DNA from: Candidatus Dojkabacteria bacterium
GTDB taxonomy: Bacteria; Patescibacteria; Dojkabacteria; SC72
Assembly (NCBI GenBank): GCA_023229785.1
Contig: JALNYV010000001.1
Location: forward strand, 248,001-312,000
Length of the DNA stretch: 64,000 nucleotides
Direction: 5' to 3'
The notes under the pieces: generated by a model
Told to the model about the DNA's origin: nothing
Databases searched by the model: none
What the model saw: only the letters and a program-made list of their open reading frames with translations
Made by a program: the position numbers and the translations under genes
Shown here: in pieces, positions 50,989 to 60,781 of the stretch
How the letters are laid out: every line of letters begins with the position of its first letter
Position numbering within the stretch: position 1 is the first letter of the stretch

Positions 50989-52118
50989 AAAGTAACCTCT
51001 AAATAATGTATAAATTCAGATATGAACCTATCTTCAGAAAATCTCAATGCTTGGTCTTTAATGTCTTTGGTATTATACCTAATCCAAGCTTTTTTAGATA
51101 TTAACTCAGAAAGCTCGTTTTCATTACTAAAGAAGGCACCAGTTATACCCTCTTTAACGGTTTCTGTGGCTCCTCCGAGGCTAAATGCCAGAACTGGGGT
51201 GCCAGTAGCCATGCTTTCTACAGCAACGTATCCAAAGTCCTCAATTGGAGGGAAAAGAAAGCAATCAGCAAGAGCATATATTGCTCTTAAATCAACATCC
51301 CTTATGAACTCTTTATTTCCTAAAAAGTGTATATTCTTGCTTCTCCCTGCTATTTTCCTTAGGTATTTCAAATCTGGACCGTTTCCCGCAATTACCAATT
51401 CAACATTATGCTTTAAACAAGCAGTTATTGCCCAATCAACCCTTTTATGATCATATAGTCTTCCTGCATATAAAAGAAAATGCTCAGGGAGATTAAATCT
51501 CTTTTTAACTTCATTCTTTTCATTTTCAGATACAGTTTCGAACCAAAAAGGCAATATTCCGGGGTATATTACTGCGCTTTCTCTTCTGTATGTTTTAAAT
51601 ATTTTCGTTTGTATAAACTTTGAAATAGCTACAATGTTATCTACTCTTCTAATCGCTGAGATATCCCATAGTCTTAAATAGTGAGAGAGAAATACTGAAA
51701 AGAAGCTGTAAAACCGCTTTAATTTAGAGGCTCTAACATTTAATTCCCTATCCCATTGATGTCTTGGAGGAGTGAGAATGATACAAATATGCTTCTGACC
51801 TACTCCCGTTATTATCCCCTTACTACTACCTGCAGAAAGTGAAATTACCAAATCAAAGCCTTCAAAATTGAATTGCTCGAAAGCTAGAGGGGTAAATGCA
51901 TTTAAAAATCTTTTTAAGAACCTAAAACGCTGTAAAACACTTGTTCTAACTTCATTTTTAAGTGTTGGGAATCTCTTTTTGTCGTATACTGAAGTAAAAA
52001 TAACAGCATTTGGAAATATTTTTAAAAATGAAAAAAGATGTCGTTCAGCTCCACCAAAGGCAAGGAGAGAATCAATAACTAAAGCGACTTTAAGCCTTTT
52101 AATATCACCATTTATCAT
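50985..52118 (-). CDS. GT4-family glycosyltransferase
   Basis: This 377-residue paralog of the next gene has KVALVIDSLLAFGGAERHLFSFL at the N-terminus, FLLYAGRLYDHKRVDWAITAC and FPPIEDFGYVAVESMATGTPVLAFSLGG in the C-terminal domain. The two proteins share layout and motif spacing, so they probably arose by duplication and act on consecutive steps. TAAACT 6 nt before its ATG is a possible -10 box. Confidence 0.92.
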   Translation of the reverse strand: MINGDIKRLKVALVIDSLLAFGGAERHLFSFLKIFPNAVIFTSVYDKKRFPTLKNEVRTSVLQRFRFLKRFLNAFTPLAFEQFNFEGFDLVISLSAGSSKGIITGVGQKHICIILTPPRHQWDRELNVRASKLKRFYSFFSVFLSHYLRLWDISAIRRVDNIVAISKFIQTKIFKTYRRESAVIYPGILPFWFETVSENEKNEVKKRFNLPEHFLLYAGRLYDHKRVDWAITACLKHNVELVIAGNGPDLKYLRKIAGRSKNIHFLGNKEFIRDVDLRAIYALADCFLFPPIEDFGYVAVESMATGTPVLAFSLGGATETVKEGITGAFFSNENELSELISKKAWIRYNTKDIKDQALRFSEDRFISEFIHYLEVTL

Positions 52119-52138
52119 AATGAAAGTTTACCACAAAA

Positions 52139-52627
52139 CTACAGGTCTGGGACATCCTCTAAATCATCTGTTTTCTCTTCTTCATCTAATGCTTCTAAGG
52201 CTTTTTCCCAATCTGGATCATCTGGTACCTTAGATACAGCAGGCAAAACCTCGTCATCATCTGGATATATATCTGCAAGTGGAATTTCTGTGTCTTCCTC
52301 AACTTCTCCCGCTATTTTAATATCTATTTTATCTAGTTCATCATCTGCTGTTGAAAGTCCTCCATCATGATCTTCCTTTGATGGTCGAACAGAAGTATCC
52401 TCCCATATTCCCTCTTTTTTTAACTTACTGAGATATTCATTTGCTTCACTACCAAACTTTTCAATAACCTGAACCACTTTCATGGGGTTTTTACACACCT
52501 TACATAGTCTTAGCTCTTCAAATTCCTCACCACAGTTAGGACAAGCAAAGACTACTATGTGTATGCTATTGATAGGTTTATTAGTAGTAGTTTTAACCGA
52601 ACTACTCTTTGTTTTTGAGGCAGTCAT
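52139..52627 (-). CDS. Zinc-ribbon protein with acidic C-terminal tail
   Basis: This 162-residue protein has a basic, serine/threonine-rich N-terminus, a zinc ribbon near residues 29-48 (FACPNCGEEFEELRLCKVCKN, two CxxC pairs) and a long acidic tail (EVEEDTEIPLADIYPDDDE; EEEKTDDLEDVPDL). I do not recognise a named family. The ribbon points to protein or nucleic-acid contacts. It lies 20 nt upstream of the GT4 operon on the same strand. Confidence 0.6.
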   Translation of the reverse strand: MTASKTKSSSVKTTTNKPINSIHIVVFACPNCGEEFEELRLCKVCKNPMKVVQVIEKFGSEANEYLSKLKKEGIWEDTSVRPSKEDHDGGLSTADDELDKIDIKIAGEVEEDTEIPLADIYPDDDEVLPAVSKVPDDPDWEKALEALDEEEKTDDLEDVPDL

Positions 52628-52698
52628 AAATACAAAGAAATAGGTTACTTGTTATTAGGATAACGTGTGGCTATATGCCTGTCAATTGACCTATATAG

Positions 52699-53661
52699 TT
52701 ATATTTTAGCCATATCTGGTATATATATTCCTTTTGCGTTTTCTAGCTTGGATTTTGTAAGAAGTGCTTTAAAATCTTTATCAGTTTTACTCAATGTTTT
52801 TACTATTTTTCCATCTAAATACTCTGGGTCAACGTATCTAAATTTCTTAGACATTGGGGTTTTTACTCTTGGCAAATTTTCTAAGTTGTCTTTTTTTAAT
52901 AGAGAAAATAAATAGTTTATTCTTGAGCTTCCACATTTCAATAATTTTCCTAAAACTTCAGTTTCCTCTTTAAAAAGATCGTCGGATAAAATAGTTCCCT
53001 CTTTTAAAGCAATCTTAAGTATCTCAGCCAGAAGAATGTATCTTGCGTTTCCGTTATACCCACCCCATACATTTACTTGCTTTTCTAAAAAGAATTCCGC
53101 AAATCGCTTAGCAGAATTAAAATCTTTAAATATTATTTTCCCATCCATCTCATTTAGCTTACTAAATAATCTTTTAGCAATATTTGTTGGAAAGTATCTA
53201 ATTAAATAATCTATTCTATCTGCACATAAATATGGAATTGGACGATCCAAAAGACGGTTCTTATCTATGACAGATATTCTATCGAAATCTAAATGGTATC
53301 TTTCGATTATTTCACTGACATCAGAATTTTTTACAAAAAGATAATGTCTTAAATCTTGCAAATCCTCGTTTATTTTTCCGTTAATGTCTAAATAATCAAT
53401 CACATGAGAAAAAACTGTGTGAGAAATGTCATGAATCAAGCCGGCAATTTGTTCCTCTATCGATGCACCTAGGTGCATTAGCAAAAGCATAACCCCAACA
53501 CTATGCTCGTACCTTGAATATACAATAGTTTTGTAATATTTTTCTGGAACCCCTTGTTGAGAAATATCTTTTAATCTTTGAAGAGGTTTGGAAGCTATTA
53601 TTTCCAATAATACAGGTTCTGTAATTTCAAACTCGCCATATATTTTGTCAGAAATTTTCAT
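52699..53661 (-). CDS. HD-domain phosphohydrolase
   Basis: This 320-residue protein has an HD domain: YSRYEHSVGVMLLLMHLG (first histidine), GLIHDISHTVFSHVIDYL (HD pair) and YLCADRIDYLIRYF (distal aspartate), with the order and spacing of the dGTPase/YfbR-like HD superfamily. The C-terminal third is helical and unassigned. It probably cleaves a nucleotide phosphate. The start overlaps the secA stop by one base, suggesting coupled translation. Confidence 0.87.
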   Translation of the reverse strand: MKISDKIYGEFEITEPVLLEIIASKPLQRLKDISQQGVPEKYYKTIVYSRYEHSVGVMLLLMHLGASIEEQIAGLIHDISHTVFSHVIDYLDINGKINEDLQDLRHYLFVKNSDVSEIIERYHLDFDRISVIDKNRLLDRPIPYLCADRIDYLIRYFPTNIAKRLFSKLNEMDGKIIFKDFNSAKRFAEFFLEKQVNVWGGYNGNARYILLAEILKIALKEGTILSDDLFKEETEVLGKLLKCGSSRINYLFSLLKKDNLENLPRVKTPMSKKFRYVDPEYLDGKIVKTLSKTDKDFKALLTKSKLENAKGIYIPDMAKI

Positions 53662-56618
53662 TACATTTTAGACATATTTTGTATATGTTCTTGAGTATTT
53701 TTCAATCCGCAGTTTTTAAATTTTTTTCCACTCCCACACGGGCAAGGTTCATTTCTTCCAACCTTCTTTAAATCATTTCTAACAGTTTGTTGAGGTCCTA
53801 CTTCTCCCGGTCGCTTATCTTCTCTTCCAGCTGCTTCATGTTCTGCAACCTGTTGTGCTTGTCTTTCTTCTCTAACAATTCTTACTCTAAATAGTCTATT
53901 TACTACACTATTATCAATATCTGTCATCATTTGATCAAACATTCTAAATCCCTCATTTTTATACTCTACTAGTGGATTCTTCTGTGCAAAGTTTCTCAAA
54001 CTTATTCCTTCTCTTAAATCTGTCATAGTATCAAGATGCTCCATCCAGAAGTTATCAATTGTTTGTAAAATGAGAAGTTTAAATACTTCAACTGCAACCG
54101 TTTTTGAAAGTGAATATACATGAAATATATATCCAACGGTTATAAGTTTAAGATACATCTCTTCCTTGATTGCTATGTCTTTTTCTTTATCTAAACTTCT
54201 GTAGAAATCTATCTCATCTTTAAAGCCTAAAAAATTGGTGCAAATTTTAACTAACTCTTCTCCCATTACTGAATTTATATGTGCAACGCTTTTCCTCTCT
54301 GATACACTGCTAACCTTTAGATCATCGCTAAGCTGTACCGAAAGGGTATATTTAACATCGTCAATAACCTTTTTTAATATCCAAAAGAGTATAGGGTGGT
54401 TTATTGAATCAAATTTTGAAAGCGATTCAACTTTCCAAGTATTATCATTAAGAAGGGCAAATCTTGATAATTCGTTTTCTAGGTTATCAATATCTATATC
54501 ACGGAGTGCCTTCTGATTTAATTCCTTCTTTGATTCTTTTACAGGGATATTTTCAAAAATGCTAAGAATCTTTCTTCGAAGATCGTAGATGATATTTCTT
54601 TGTTTATTTAATACATCGTCATAATCAACAAGGTTTTTTCGTATATCATAGTTGTATGCTTCTACTCTTTTTTGAGCTGTTTCAATTGATTTTCCAAGTA
54701 TTCCCAAAGAAACTGGCATATTATCGTCCATTCCAACACTTCCCATAATTGCCTTCATATTATCTCCACCAAAAAGTCTCATTAGCTCATCTTCAAATGA
54801 AACATAGAATCTTGATTTCCCTGGATCTCCTTGTCTTCCGCTTCGACCTCTGAGCTGGTTATCTATTCTTCTTGATTCATGCCGCTCAGAGCCTATTACA
54901 TATAATCCCCCAAGCTCTTTTACACCTTCTCCAAGTGAGATATCTGTTCCTCTTCCTGCCATGTTTGTAGCAATAGTAACAACACCTTTTTGTCCAGCAA
55001 GAGCTATTACTTTTGCTTCTTGTTCGTGTTGTTTAGCATTTAGAACGTTGTGCTCTACTCCTTCCTTTTCGAGCATAGAAGAGATAATCTCACTTCGTTC
55101 AACAGATGTTGTTCCAACAAGTACTGGTTGTCCAGCTTTGTGGTGAGCCATGATATCTCCAACTATTGCATTGAACTTTCCTGTTTGAGATCGAAATACA
55201 ATATCACTTTCATCTTTTCTAACAACTTTTTTGTTTGTTGGAATTACGATGGTATCAAGATTGTATATTTTGCTAAACTCCTCAGCCTCCGTTAGTGCTG
55301 TAGCTGTCATTCCTGATCTAAAAGCATAAAGCCTAAAGTAGTTTTGAAGAGTAATAGTTGCAACTGTTTTTGATTCTTTCTTAACCTCAACTCCTTCTTT
55401 TGCCTCAATTGCCTGGTGTAACCCTTCACTATATCGCCTTCCTGGTAGCACTCTTCCAGTAAACTCATCAACTATTAGTACCTCACCGTTTCTAACAAGA
55501 TACTCTTGATCCCTTTTATACAATTCTTTTGCCTTAAGTGCATTATCTAAATGATAGGCAAGTTGTGCATCTTCATAGACGTTTTTGACACCGAGAAGTT
55601 TTTCTAATCTATCTATCCCCTCGTCATTAAGGGAAACTGCATGAGACTTTTCATCAACTACATAGTCTTTTTCGACTTCAAGCTTGTTAACCAAATTTGC
55701 AAACTGTTTATACATCTCATTTGAATCACTTGCTGAAGAAGAAATAATCAAAGGTGTTCTAGCCTCATCAATTAGAATCGAATCAGCCTCGTCAACGATT
55801 GCAAAATATAGCGGACCTTGAACCGTGTCGTTAAGACTAACTGCCATATTATCTCTTAGGTAATCAAAACCGAATTCATTATTTGTTCCATAAACAATAT
55901 CGCAGGCGTAAGCTTCTTTTTTAGTACATGCAAGAAGATTAACCCCACTCATGTGGTCATACTTAAGTCTTCCATCTTTTTTAGCTTTCTTTTCTCTCTC
56001 TTTAATCAGCTCTTTTGCTTCATCACCTTTTAGTTTTATTGCATCTTTATCTGATATATACCTAAACTGGCCACCACTATTAATTGCACCAACGGTAATT
56101 CCAAGCATATCCATAATTCTTCCATTCCACTCAGCGTCTCTTCTTGCCAAATAGTCGTTAACAGTTACAATGTGAGAGCCTCTTCCAGTTATTCCATAAA
56201 GATATAAAGGCATATTAGCAGCTAGTGTCTTACCTTCACCTGTGAACAGCTCTGTTACTTTATTTGTAAAAAGAAAATATCCAGCCATCATCTGAACATC
56301 AAAGTGTCTGTGATTTGTAGCTCGAAGAGAGGCTTCCCTAACTACAGCAAATGCTTCAGGAAGAATTTTAAAAAGAGCTTCTTTCTGAACTTTTAGCTTC
56401 TTTTCCAAATCAAAAGAGTTATAAACGGAAAAGTCTGTCCTTGATGTTGCCAAGTCTATCCCTACTTTTTTTCTGAAATACTGCGTTTTCTCTTTGAGTT
56501 GTTTCTCTGTTAATTTGGAAATCTTTGGCTCTTGCGCATTAATTTCTGCAACAATTCCAGCAATACTCTTCAATTGTTTTTCATTGCTATCAAATAGCTT
56601 GGAGAGGAATTTAAACAT
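53661..56618 (-). CDS. secA: Preprotein translocase ATPase SecA
   Basis: This 985-residue motor drives proteins through SecYEG. The first nucleotide-binding fold has TGEGKTL (about residues 125-131) and FAIVDEADSILIDEARTPLIIS, and the second has VTIATNMAGRGTDISLG and QLRGRSGRQGDPG. The C-terminus has the SEC-C zinc motif NEPCPCGSGKKFKNCG, which ends in C-G rather than C-C or C-H, so the fourth ligand is missing or lies elsewhere. Length is near the upper end for the family. A TATAAT box ends 8 nt before the ATG. Confidence 0.98.
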   Translation of the reverse strand: MFKFLSKLFDSNEKQLKSIAGIVAEINAQEPKISKLTEKQLKEKTQYFRKKVGIDLATSRTDFSVYNSFDLEKKLKVQKEALFKILPEAFAVVREASLRATNHRHFDVQMMAGYFLFTNKVTELFTGEGKTLAANMPLYLYGITGRGSHIVTVNDYLARRDAEWNGRIMDMLGITVGAINSGGQFRYISDKDAIKLKGDEAKELIKEREKKAKKDGRLKYDHMSGVNLLACTKKEAYACDIVYGTNNEFGFDYLRDNMAVSLNDTVQGPLYFAIVDEADSILIDEARTPLIISSSASDSNEMYKQFANLVNKLEVEKDYVVDEKSHAVSLNDEGIDRLEKLLGVKNVYEDAQLAYHLDNALKAKELYKRDQEYLVRNGEVLIVDEFTGRVLPGRRYSEGLHQAIEAKEGVEVKKESKTVATITLQNYFRLYAFRSGMTATALTEAEEFSKIYNLDTIVIPTNKKVVRKDESDIVFRSQTGKFNAIVGDIMAHHKAGQPVLVGTTSVERSEIISSMLEKEGVEHNVLNAKQHEQEAKVIALAGQKGVVTIATNMAGRGTDISLGEGVKELGGLYVIGSERHESRRIDNQLRGRSGRQGDPGKSRFYVSFEDELMRLFGGDNMKAIMGSVGMDDNMPVSLGILGKSIETAQKRVEAYNYDIRKNLVDYDDVLNKQRNIIYDLRRKILSIFENIPVKESKKELNQKALRDIDIDNLENELSRFALLNDNTWKVESLSKFDSINHPILFWILKKVIDDVKYTLSVQLSDDLKVSSVSERKSVAHINSVMGEELVKICTNFLGFKDEIDFYRSLDKEKDIAIKEEMYLKLITVGYIFHVYSLSKTVAVEVFKLLILQTIDNFWMEHLDTMTDLREGISLRNFAQKNPLVEYKNEGFRMFDQMMTDIDNSVVNRLFRVRIVREERQAQQVAEHEAAGREDKRPGEVGPQQTVRNDLKKVGRNEPCPCGSGKKFKNCGLKNTQEHIQNMSKM

Positions 56619-56626
56619 AGTGGGAA

Positions 56627-56632
56627 ATTATA
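56627..56632 (-). promoter_or_regulatory. -10 box (TATAAT) before secA
   Basis: On the minus strand TATAAT ends 8 nt before the secA ATG at 56618. No Shine-Dalgarno is possible in the remaining space, so secA is probably translated from a nearly leaderless mRNA. Confidence 0.6.
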
Positions 56633-56728
56633 CTATATATGCTTACACTATTGAATCGATTTAATAATTCAAGATTATTTAATCTTTGGAGAGGATAATT
56701 AAAGTATCTAAATTTTTATTCTAAATAT

Positions 56729-56800
56729 ATGAGATGGTACTTAATTCTAAAGCTAATCGCGGCGCTACTTGGAGCAATAATTCCTTTTTTTGCTAAGTAG
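56729..56800 (+). CDS. Possible 23-residue membrane peptide
   Basis: A short ORF between secA and the DUF456 gene encodes MRWYLILKLIAALLGAIIPF plus FAK. It is one hydrophobic helix with a positive end, as in small membrane proteins. It is convergent with the DUF456 gene and has only a weak TATTCT upstream. Chance is a fair alternative. Confidence 0.2.
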   Translation: MRWYLILKLIAALLGAIIPFFAK

Positions 56801-57271
56801 TTAGTGAAGGAGTATTTGCCAGACAGCTACCATGATTATTGCTATTACCATTTTGACAAATACACTAGCAACCATTCCAACAATTGTCCCAATTCCTGCC
56901 TTTAGAGCACCTTTGCCATTTCTTGCCGCAAAGATGAGCTCGAAGGCAACTGCCCCGAGGAATGGTCCAAAGATTACTCCAACAATGTTTCCTATTAAAA
57001 AGCCTACAATAACCCCAACAAGGGCACCAATTATGCCCCACTTTGACGCACCAAATTTTTGGGCACCAAGAAGGACGACAATGTTATCGATAAATCCAGC
57101 GATGAGGGCCACAAAAAAGAAGAGTAATATCCAAGGGACAGAAATACCCACAAATTTAACAGATATTGCACTCACAAGTATTCCTCCAAAGATCAACCAA
57201 ACACCAGGTAGGTTAACTGCCGTTATTATTAGTCCCAGAACTATTAAAATGTATGCAACGATATTAAGCAT
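56801..57271 (-). CDS. DUF456-family membrane protein
   Basis: This 156-residue protein has about four to five hydrophobic helices with glycine-rich GxxxG-type patterns: LGLIITAVNLPGVWLIFGG, IDNIVVLLGAQKFGASKWG, GALVGVIVGFLIGNIVGVIFGPF and GAFELIFAARNGKGALKAGIGTIVGM (key blocks). This layout is the DUF456 family, whose function is unknown. It overlaps the GT4 gene by 8 nt and ends the glycan operon. Confidence 0.85.
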   Translation of the reverse strand: MLNIVAYILIVLGLIITAVNLPGVWLIFGGILVSAISVKFVGISVPWILLFFFVALIAGFIDNIVVLLGAQKFGASKWGIIGALVGVIVGFLIGNIVGVIFGPFLGAVAFELIFAARNGKGALKAGIGTIVGMVASVFVKMVIAIIMVAVWQILLH

Positions 57272-58472
57272 GACTTAGTATATCATGAGTAACCTTTGCT
57301 GTAATTTTCCAATCGTACTGTTTACTAATTTCAAATCCCTTCTGTGCGATATCATTTGCAAATCTTCTATCTTTATATATTTTATATATCGCTAATCCAA
57401 CTTTTTCTGGATTCTCGCCATTAAGCAAAACTCCTCCATCTTTTACAACTTCCATATATGAAGATCCTTTGTGAGCAATTACTGGAACTCTTGCTCTCAT
57501 TGCCTCGGCAACACCAAATCCAAACCCTTCTAAAAGAGATAAATGAATATATCCAAATGAATTTCTTACAAGAGGAAACCTTGAATTGTCATCATAATAT
57601 CCTGTAAACCAAACTAGATCATTAATTCCCGTACTCTCAACATATCTTCTAAAAGATTTTGCTTCTCTACTAACTTCATCAGTGAAATTCTTCCCAGATA
57701 TTATAAGGTATGGGATTTTATTTCTTTCAGCTCCTTCTTTCTCAAGTTTTTTTACAAATTCAGCATATCCATTTACAACACCTTTTGAATTCTTATTTTT
57801 TCCCAGTGCTCCACCTAAATATATTAGATACTCACGTATTTTAAAGTCCTCAGGGAGATATTTCTTAAAATCGGTACTCTCTTTATCCTCTTCTATCCCT
57901 AAATTTACGGTATGTACATTTTTAAGGTTGTACAAAGGAAAGTATTTCTTAATATCCGCTCTTGTAAAATCAGAATCACATATTACTGCTTTGCAAAAAT
58001 ATACTCTTAATATCTCATACCAATAATGGATAAAGCGAAGAAAATTGTGTATCGGGGATATTGCTGAATATATCCCATATCTTGGAAGTGCAAAATCATG
58101 AATAGAGGCAACAGTTGGGACTAAAAGTACTGGAAGTCCTCTCCAAAAATATAGTGAGAGAAATACAGCGTCCTTTCTATTTGTTTTTAATAATGCCTTT
58201 GTTAACCTAATATGAAAAACTAAATCTAAGTTATGAAGAATCATATGCATAAAGCCTGTTTGATTATATTTTCCAATTCTAATAATTCGGACATTATTTC
58301 TTTCTTTTTTAAAAAACTCATCCAAGGTGGAATCAGAATCATACATTATTAGTTCATATCTTGTTTCAGGAAAGTCTGATATCAGATGCTCAATGATAAA
58401 ACGAGAGTATCTTCCCACCCCGTTGTATTTAATCTCATCTTGAGTTGTTCGTGCATCTATTATTACCTTCAT
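57264..58472 (-). CDS. GT4-family glycosyltransferase
   Basis: This 402-residue glycosyltransferase carries KVIIDARTTQDEIKYNGVGRYSRFII at the N-terminus, YLIYLGGALGKNKNSKGVVNGY, VWFTGYYDDNSRFPLVRNSF and LSLLEGFGFGVAEAMRARVPVIAHKGSSYMEV (donor-binding E-x7-E region). It is typical of enzymes using nucleotide-sugars in O-antigen-like glycan assembly. It overlaps the GT2 gene by 4 nt and DUF456 by 8 nt. Sugar and linkage are unknown. Confidence 0.92.
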   Translation of the reverse strand: MKVIIDARTTQDEIKYNGVGRYSRFIIEHLISDFPETRYELIMYDSDSTLDEFFKKERNNVRIIRIGKYNQTGFMHMILHNLDLVFHIRLTKALLKTNRKDAVFLSLYFWRGLPVLLVPTVASIHDFALPRYGIYSAISPIHNFLRFIHYWYEILRVYFCKAVICDSDFTRADIKKYFPLYNLKNVHTVNLGIEEDKESTDFKKYLPEDFKIREYLIYLGGALGKNKNSKGVVNGYAEFVKKLEKEGAERNKIPYLIISGKNFTDEVSREAKSFRRYVESTGINDLVWFTGYYDDNSRFPLVRNSFGYIHLSLLEGFGFGVAEAMRARVPVIAHKGSSYMEVVKDGGVLLNGENPEKVGLAIYKIYKDRRFANDIAQKGFEISKQYDWKITAKVTHDILSHA

Positions 58473-59335
58473 TTCTTTATTACTGATTTATATAAATAAT
58501 CTACAAAAAAGAATTTGAAAGGATATAGCCAAACTCTAATAATTCCTAAGATTTTCTGTGGAAAAGGAATATCTAGTAGCACAAAAACGGACATATAGTA
58601 TAAATTCGCAGAGGATTTAATATGTGTAAAAAGGTTAATGAAATCTTTAAAACTCTTTTTGTCTTTGTGCTTAATCTTCCAAGCCATATTTCTATTATCA
58701 TCTTGGGAATATGATATCGCATCTGTAGCAACTAACAATTTAAACCCTGCTCTTTTCGCTCTGCATGTTAAGTCGTAATCAGCTGCATAATGAGGGAATA
58801 TTTTTGAGTAATTCCCTATTTTATTAAACACTTCGATTGGAAGAATAGTTCCTCTTGTTGGAAGAGTTGGAACGTTTTCAATGACCTTGGGAATAGTTCC
58901 ATTAAGTATTGATGGTTTAAACAGTCCCTTCTTGAGAATAGGGACATGATAAATAACTTCGTTTGTTTTCTTGCTTTTATTTATTGAACCAACAACTGCT
59001 CTATTATATTTTTCAGATGCAGACAGTAATGTTGCAACGAAATCTTTATCCATTGTGGCGTCTTGGTTTTGAATGAGGATATAATCACCTACTTTAGCAA
59101 TGCTTTTCACATAGTCAATGCAAATTACAAGACCTGGTGCGTCCCAGACATCAATTGTTCCTTTGATTATTTTTATTCCTGGATATTTTTGCAAAATCGT
59201 TTCATATGTTCCATCTGTTGAGCCACTATCATATATTGTTATTTCAATATCTTTATACGATTGCTTAGAAAACGAATCTAAACAATCTAGTGTATATTCT
59301 AGTCTATTACAAACTGCCATTACAACATAAACCAT
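58469..59335 (-). CDS. GT2-family glycosyltransferase
   Basis: This 288-residue inverting enzyme has the GT-A fold signature VVMAVCNRLEYTLDCLDSF, DIEITIYDSGSTDGTYE and YILIQNQDATMDKDF (DxD-like region), with YAADYDLTCRAKRAGFKL (the acceptor-side ED-like helix). The C-terminus is hydrophobic and basic, as in membrane-associated GT2 enzymes. One base overlaps the next methyltransferase gene's stop. It is part of the glycan operon. Confidence 0.9.
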   Translation of the reverse strand: MVYVVMAVCNRLEYTLDCLDSFSKQSYKDIEITIYDSGSTDGTYETILQKYPGIKIIKGTIDVWDAPGLVICIDYVKSIAKVGDYILIQNQDATMDKDFVATLLSASEKYNRAVVGSINKSKKTNEVIYHVPILKKGLFKPSILNGTIPKVIENVPTLPTRGTILPIEVFNKIGNYSKIFPHYAADYDLTCRAKRAGFKLLVATDAISYSQDDNRNMAWKIKHKDKKSFKDFINLFTHIKSSANLYYMSVFVLLDIPFPQKILGIIRVWLYPFKFFFVDYLYKSVIKK

Positions 59336-60066
59336 TACTTTGGTTTACTAAGTTTAATTAAGGCAAGAGCGTACCATTTCTCTTTCAACCAATTAACCTT
59401 GCTTGCTTCAAGCTCACTTATCTCTCTCCAAATACTATATTTCTCGTCATATTTTTGATATGTAGCCGATTCTAAAACATAGCCTTTTGAAAGCTCATCA
59501 ATTCTTTCTTTATTGTATAGTTTGTTTATTGGTAGTACGTCCTTTGCTCCGTAAGGAACTGTTAGAAGAAGTGTTCCTCCAGGCTTTAAGATTCTTAACA
59601 TCTCTTTCATTGCTTTGATATCCCCAAACTCATCTTTTTTAACCTTATACCTTCCTTCTACCCCAATATGCTCAAGTGTAGAAATGCAAGTAATGACATC
59701 AAAAAGATTATCTTTAAAGTCAGTTGCCCGTATATCACCAGTTACATACTTTACATTTTGAATGTTTTTCGGAGATGTTAGATTTATTGCATATACTTCA
59801 ACTGTTTTAGGAAGTAAATTGCTAAACATTTCACTCACTGTTGAGCCTATATCTAAAAGCTTTCCACCTTGAATAGTTATATTTTTAATAGCCCATGGAT
59901 ATTCTAAGGCTCTGTCAAAATATACTGGTGCTCTATATCTAAGTTTCCATAGCAAGATATTATCTTTTAAAGATTGACACTCGTTTTGCTTAATTTGCGA
60001 GGATAGCACCTGGAATGGAAATTCAATTAGTTTTGTTAATTTAGTTGATACTTTATTTAGTAGCAT
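59335..60066 (-). CDS. SAM-dependent methyltransferase of the glycan operon
   Basis: This 243-residue methyltransferase has a degenerate SAM motif I, GGKLLDIGSTVSEMFSNLLP, a motif IV region FDVITCISTLEHIGVEGR and EMLRILKPGGTLLLTVPYG. It is a methyltransf_11-type fold. Placement between glycosyltransferase and acyltransferase genes suggests that it methylates a sugar or capping residue (inference). It lies 16 nt after the hexapeptide-acyltransferase stop. Confidence 0.82.
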   Translation of the reverse strand: MLLNKVSTKLTKLIEFPFQVLSSQIKQNECQSLKDNILLWKLRYRAPVYFDRALEYPWAIKNITIQGGKLLDIGSTVSEMFSNLLPKTVEVYAINLTSPKNIQNVKYVTGDIRATDFKDNLFDVITCISTLEHIGVEGRYKVKKDEFGDIKAMKEMLRILKPGGTLLLTVPYGAKDVLPINKLYNKERIDELSKGYVLESATYQKYDEKYSIWREISELEASKVNWLKEKWYALALIKLSKPK

Positions 60067-60082
60067 ACCTGTTTTTATTAAT

Positions 60083-60781
60083 TTATTTTTTACGGTTTAT
60101 AACTCCTTTTGCATCAAAGTTATTCATATCATCGAATTTATCTGCATTTGCTTTAATCCATTCGATACCCCTATTCCACAGATCTAATTTTTGAATCTTC
60201 TTAATCTCTTCTGGAGAAAACCTGAACCCAATCTCTTTTTGTGGATTTCCACCATTGATTGAATACGGCTCAACGTCCTTATATATTAATGCTCTAGCAG
60301 CAATTACTGCTCCATCTCCGATTTTTACTCCTTCCAAAATCATTGCTTCTGCTCCTATCCAAACATCATTTCCAATTTCTACAGAAAATCCTGATTCAAG
60401 TTTTTTATTTTCTTCAAACTTTTGATTTGAAACATATGTAAATCCAGCTTGTTCTTTTACTGAGAAAAACGCCGGGTGAGTAGAAAGAAAATATTTTGAA
60501 GGATGCCTTCCACATACAACACAAACTCTTGGGCCTATCGAACAGAACCTTCCTACTTTCGAATTTATTATTGAAGAAGATATCCCTACATATGTCCCAA
60601 AACCAATATGAGAGTTACTAACATCTGCTTTCGGAAATATTTTATTGCTTCCTTCCAATTTCGTTTTCGAATTTATTATTGATGAAAACCCAACTAAGTT
60701 TCCCTTAGTTTTTTGCTTAAGAATTAATAGCTTACTTTTAAATTTTGATAATATCTTCATATCTTTGTTTTGGAAATACAT
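60083..60781 (-). CDS. Left-handed beta-helix (hexapeptide) acyltransferase
   Basis: This 232-residue O-acetyltransferase of the CatB/xenobiotic type has hexapeptide turns such as SIINSKVGRFCSIGPRVCVV and IGNDVWIGAEAMILEGVKIGDGAVIAARALI, with the catalytic-region CGRHPSKYFLSTHPAFF. The C-terminus EEIKKIQKLDLWNRG is typical. It probably acetylates a glycan sugar. The ORF overlaps the preceding DUF115-like gene by 44 nt; the internal ATG at 60760 would reduce this to 23 nt. Confidence 0.88.
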   Translation of the reverse strand: MYFQNKDMKILSKFKSKLLILKQKTKGNLVGFSSIINSKTKLEGSNKIFPKADVSNSHIGFGTYVGISSSIINSKVGRFCSIGPRVCVVCGRHPSKYFLSTHPAFFSVKEQAGFTYVSNQKFEENKKLESGFSVEIGNDVWIGAEAMILEGVKIGDGAVIAARALIYKDVEPYSINGGNPQKEIGFRFSPEEIKKIQKLDLWNRGIEWIKANADKFDDMNNFDAKGVINRKK

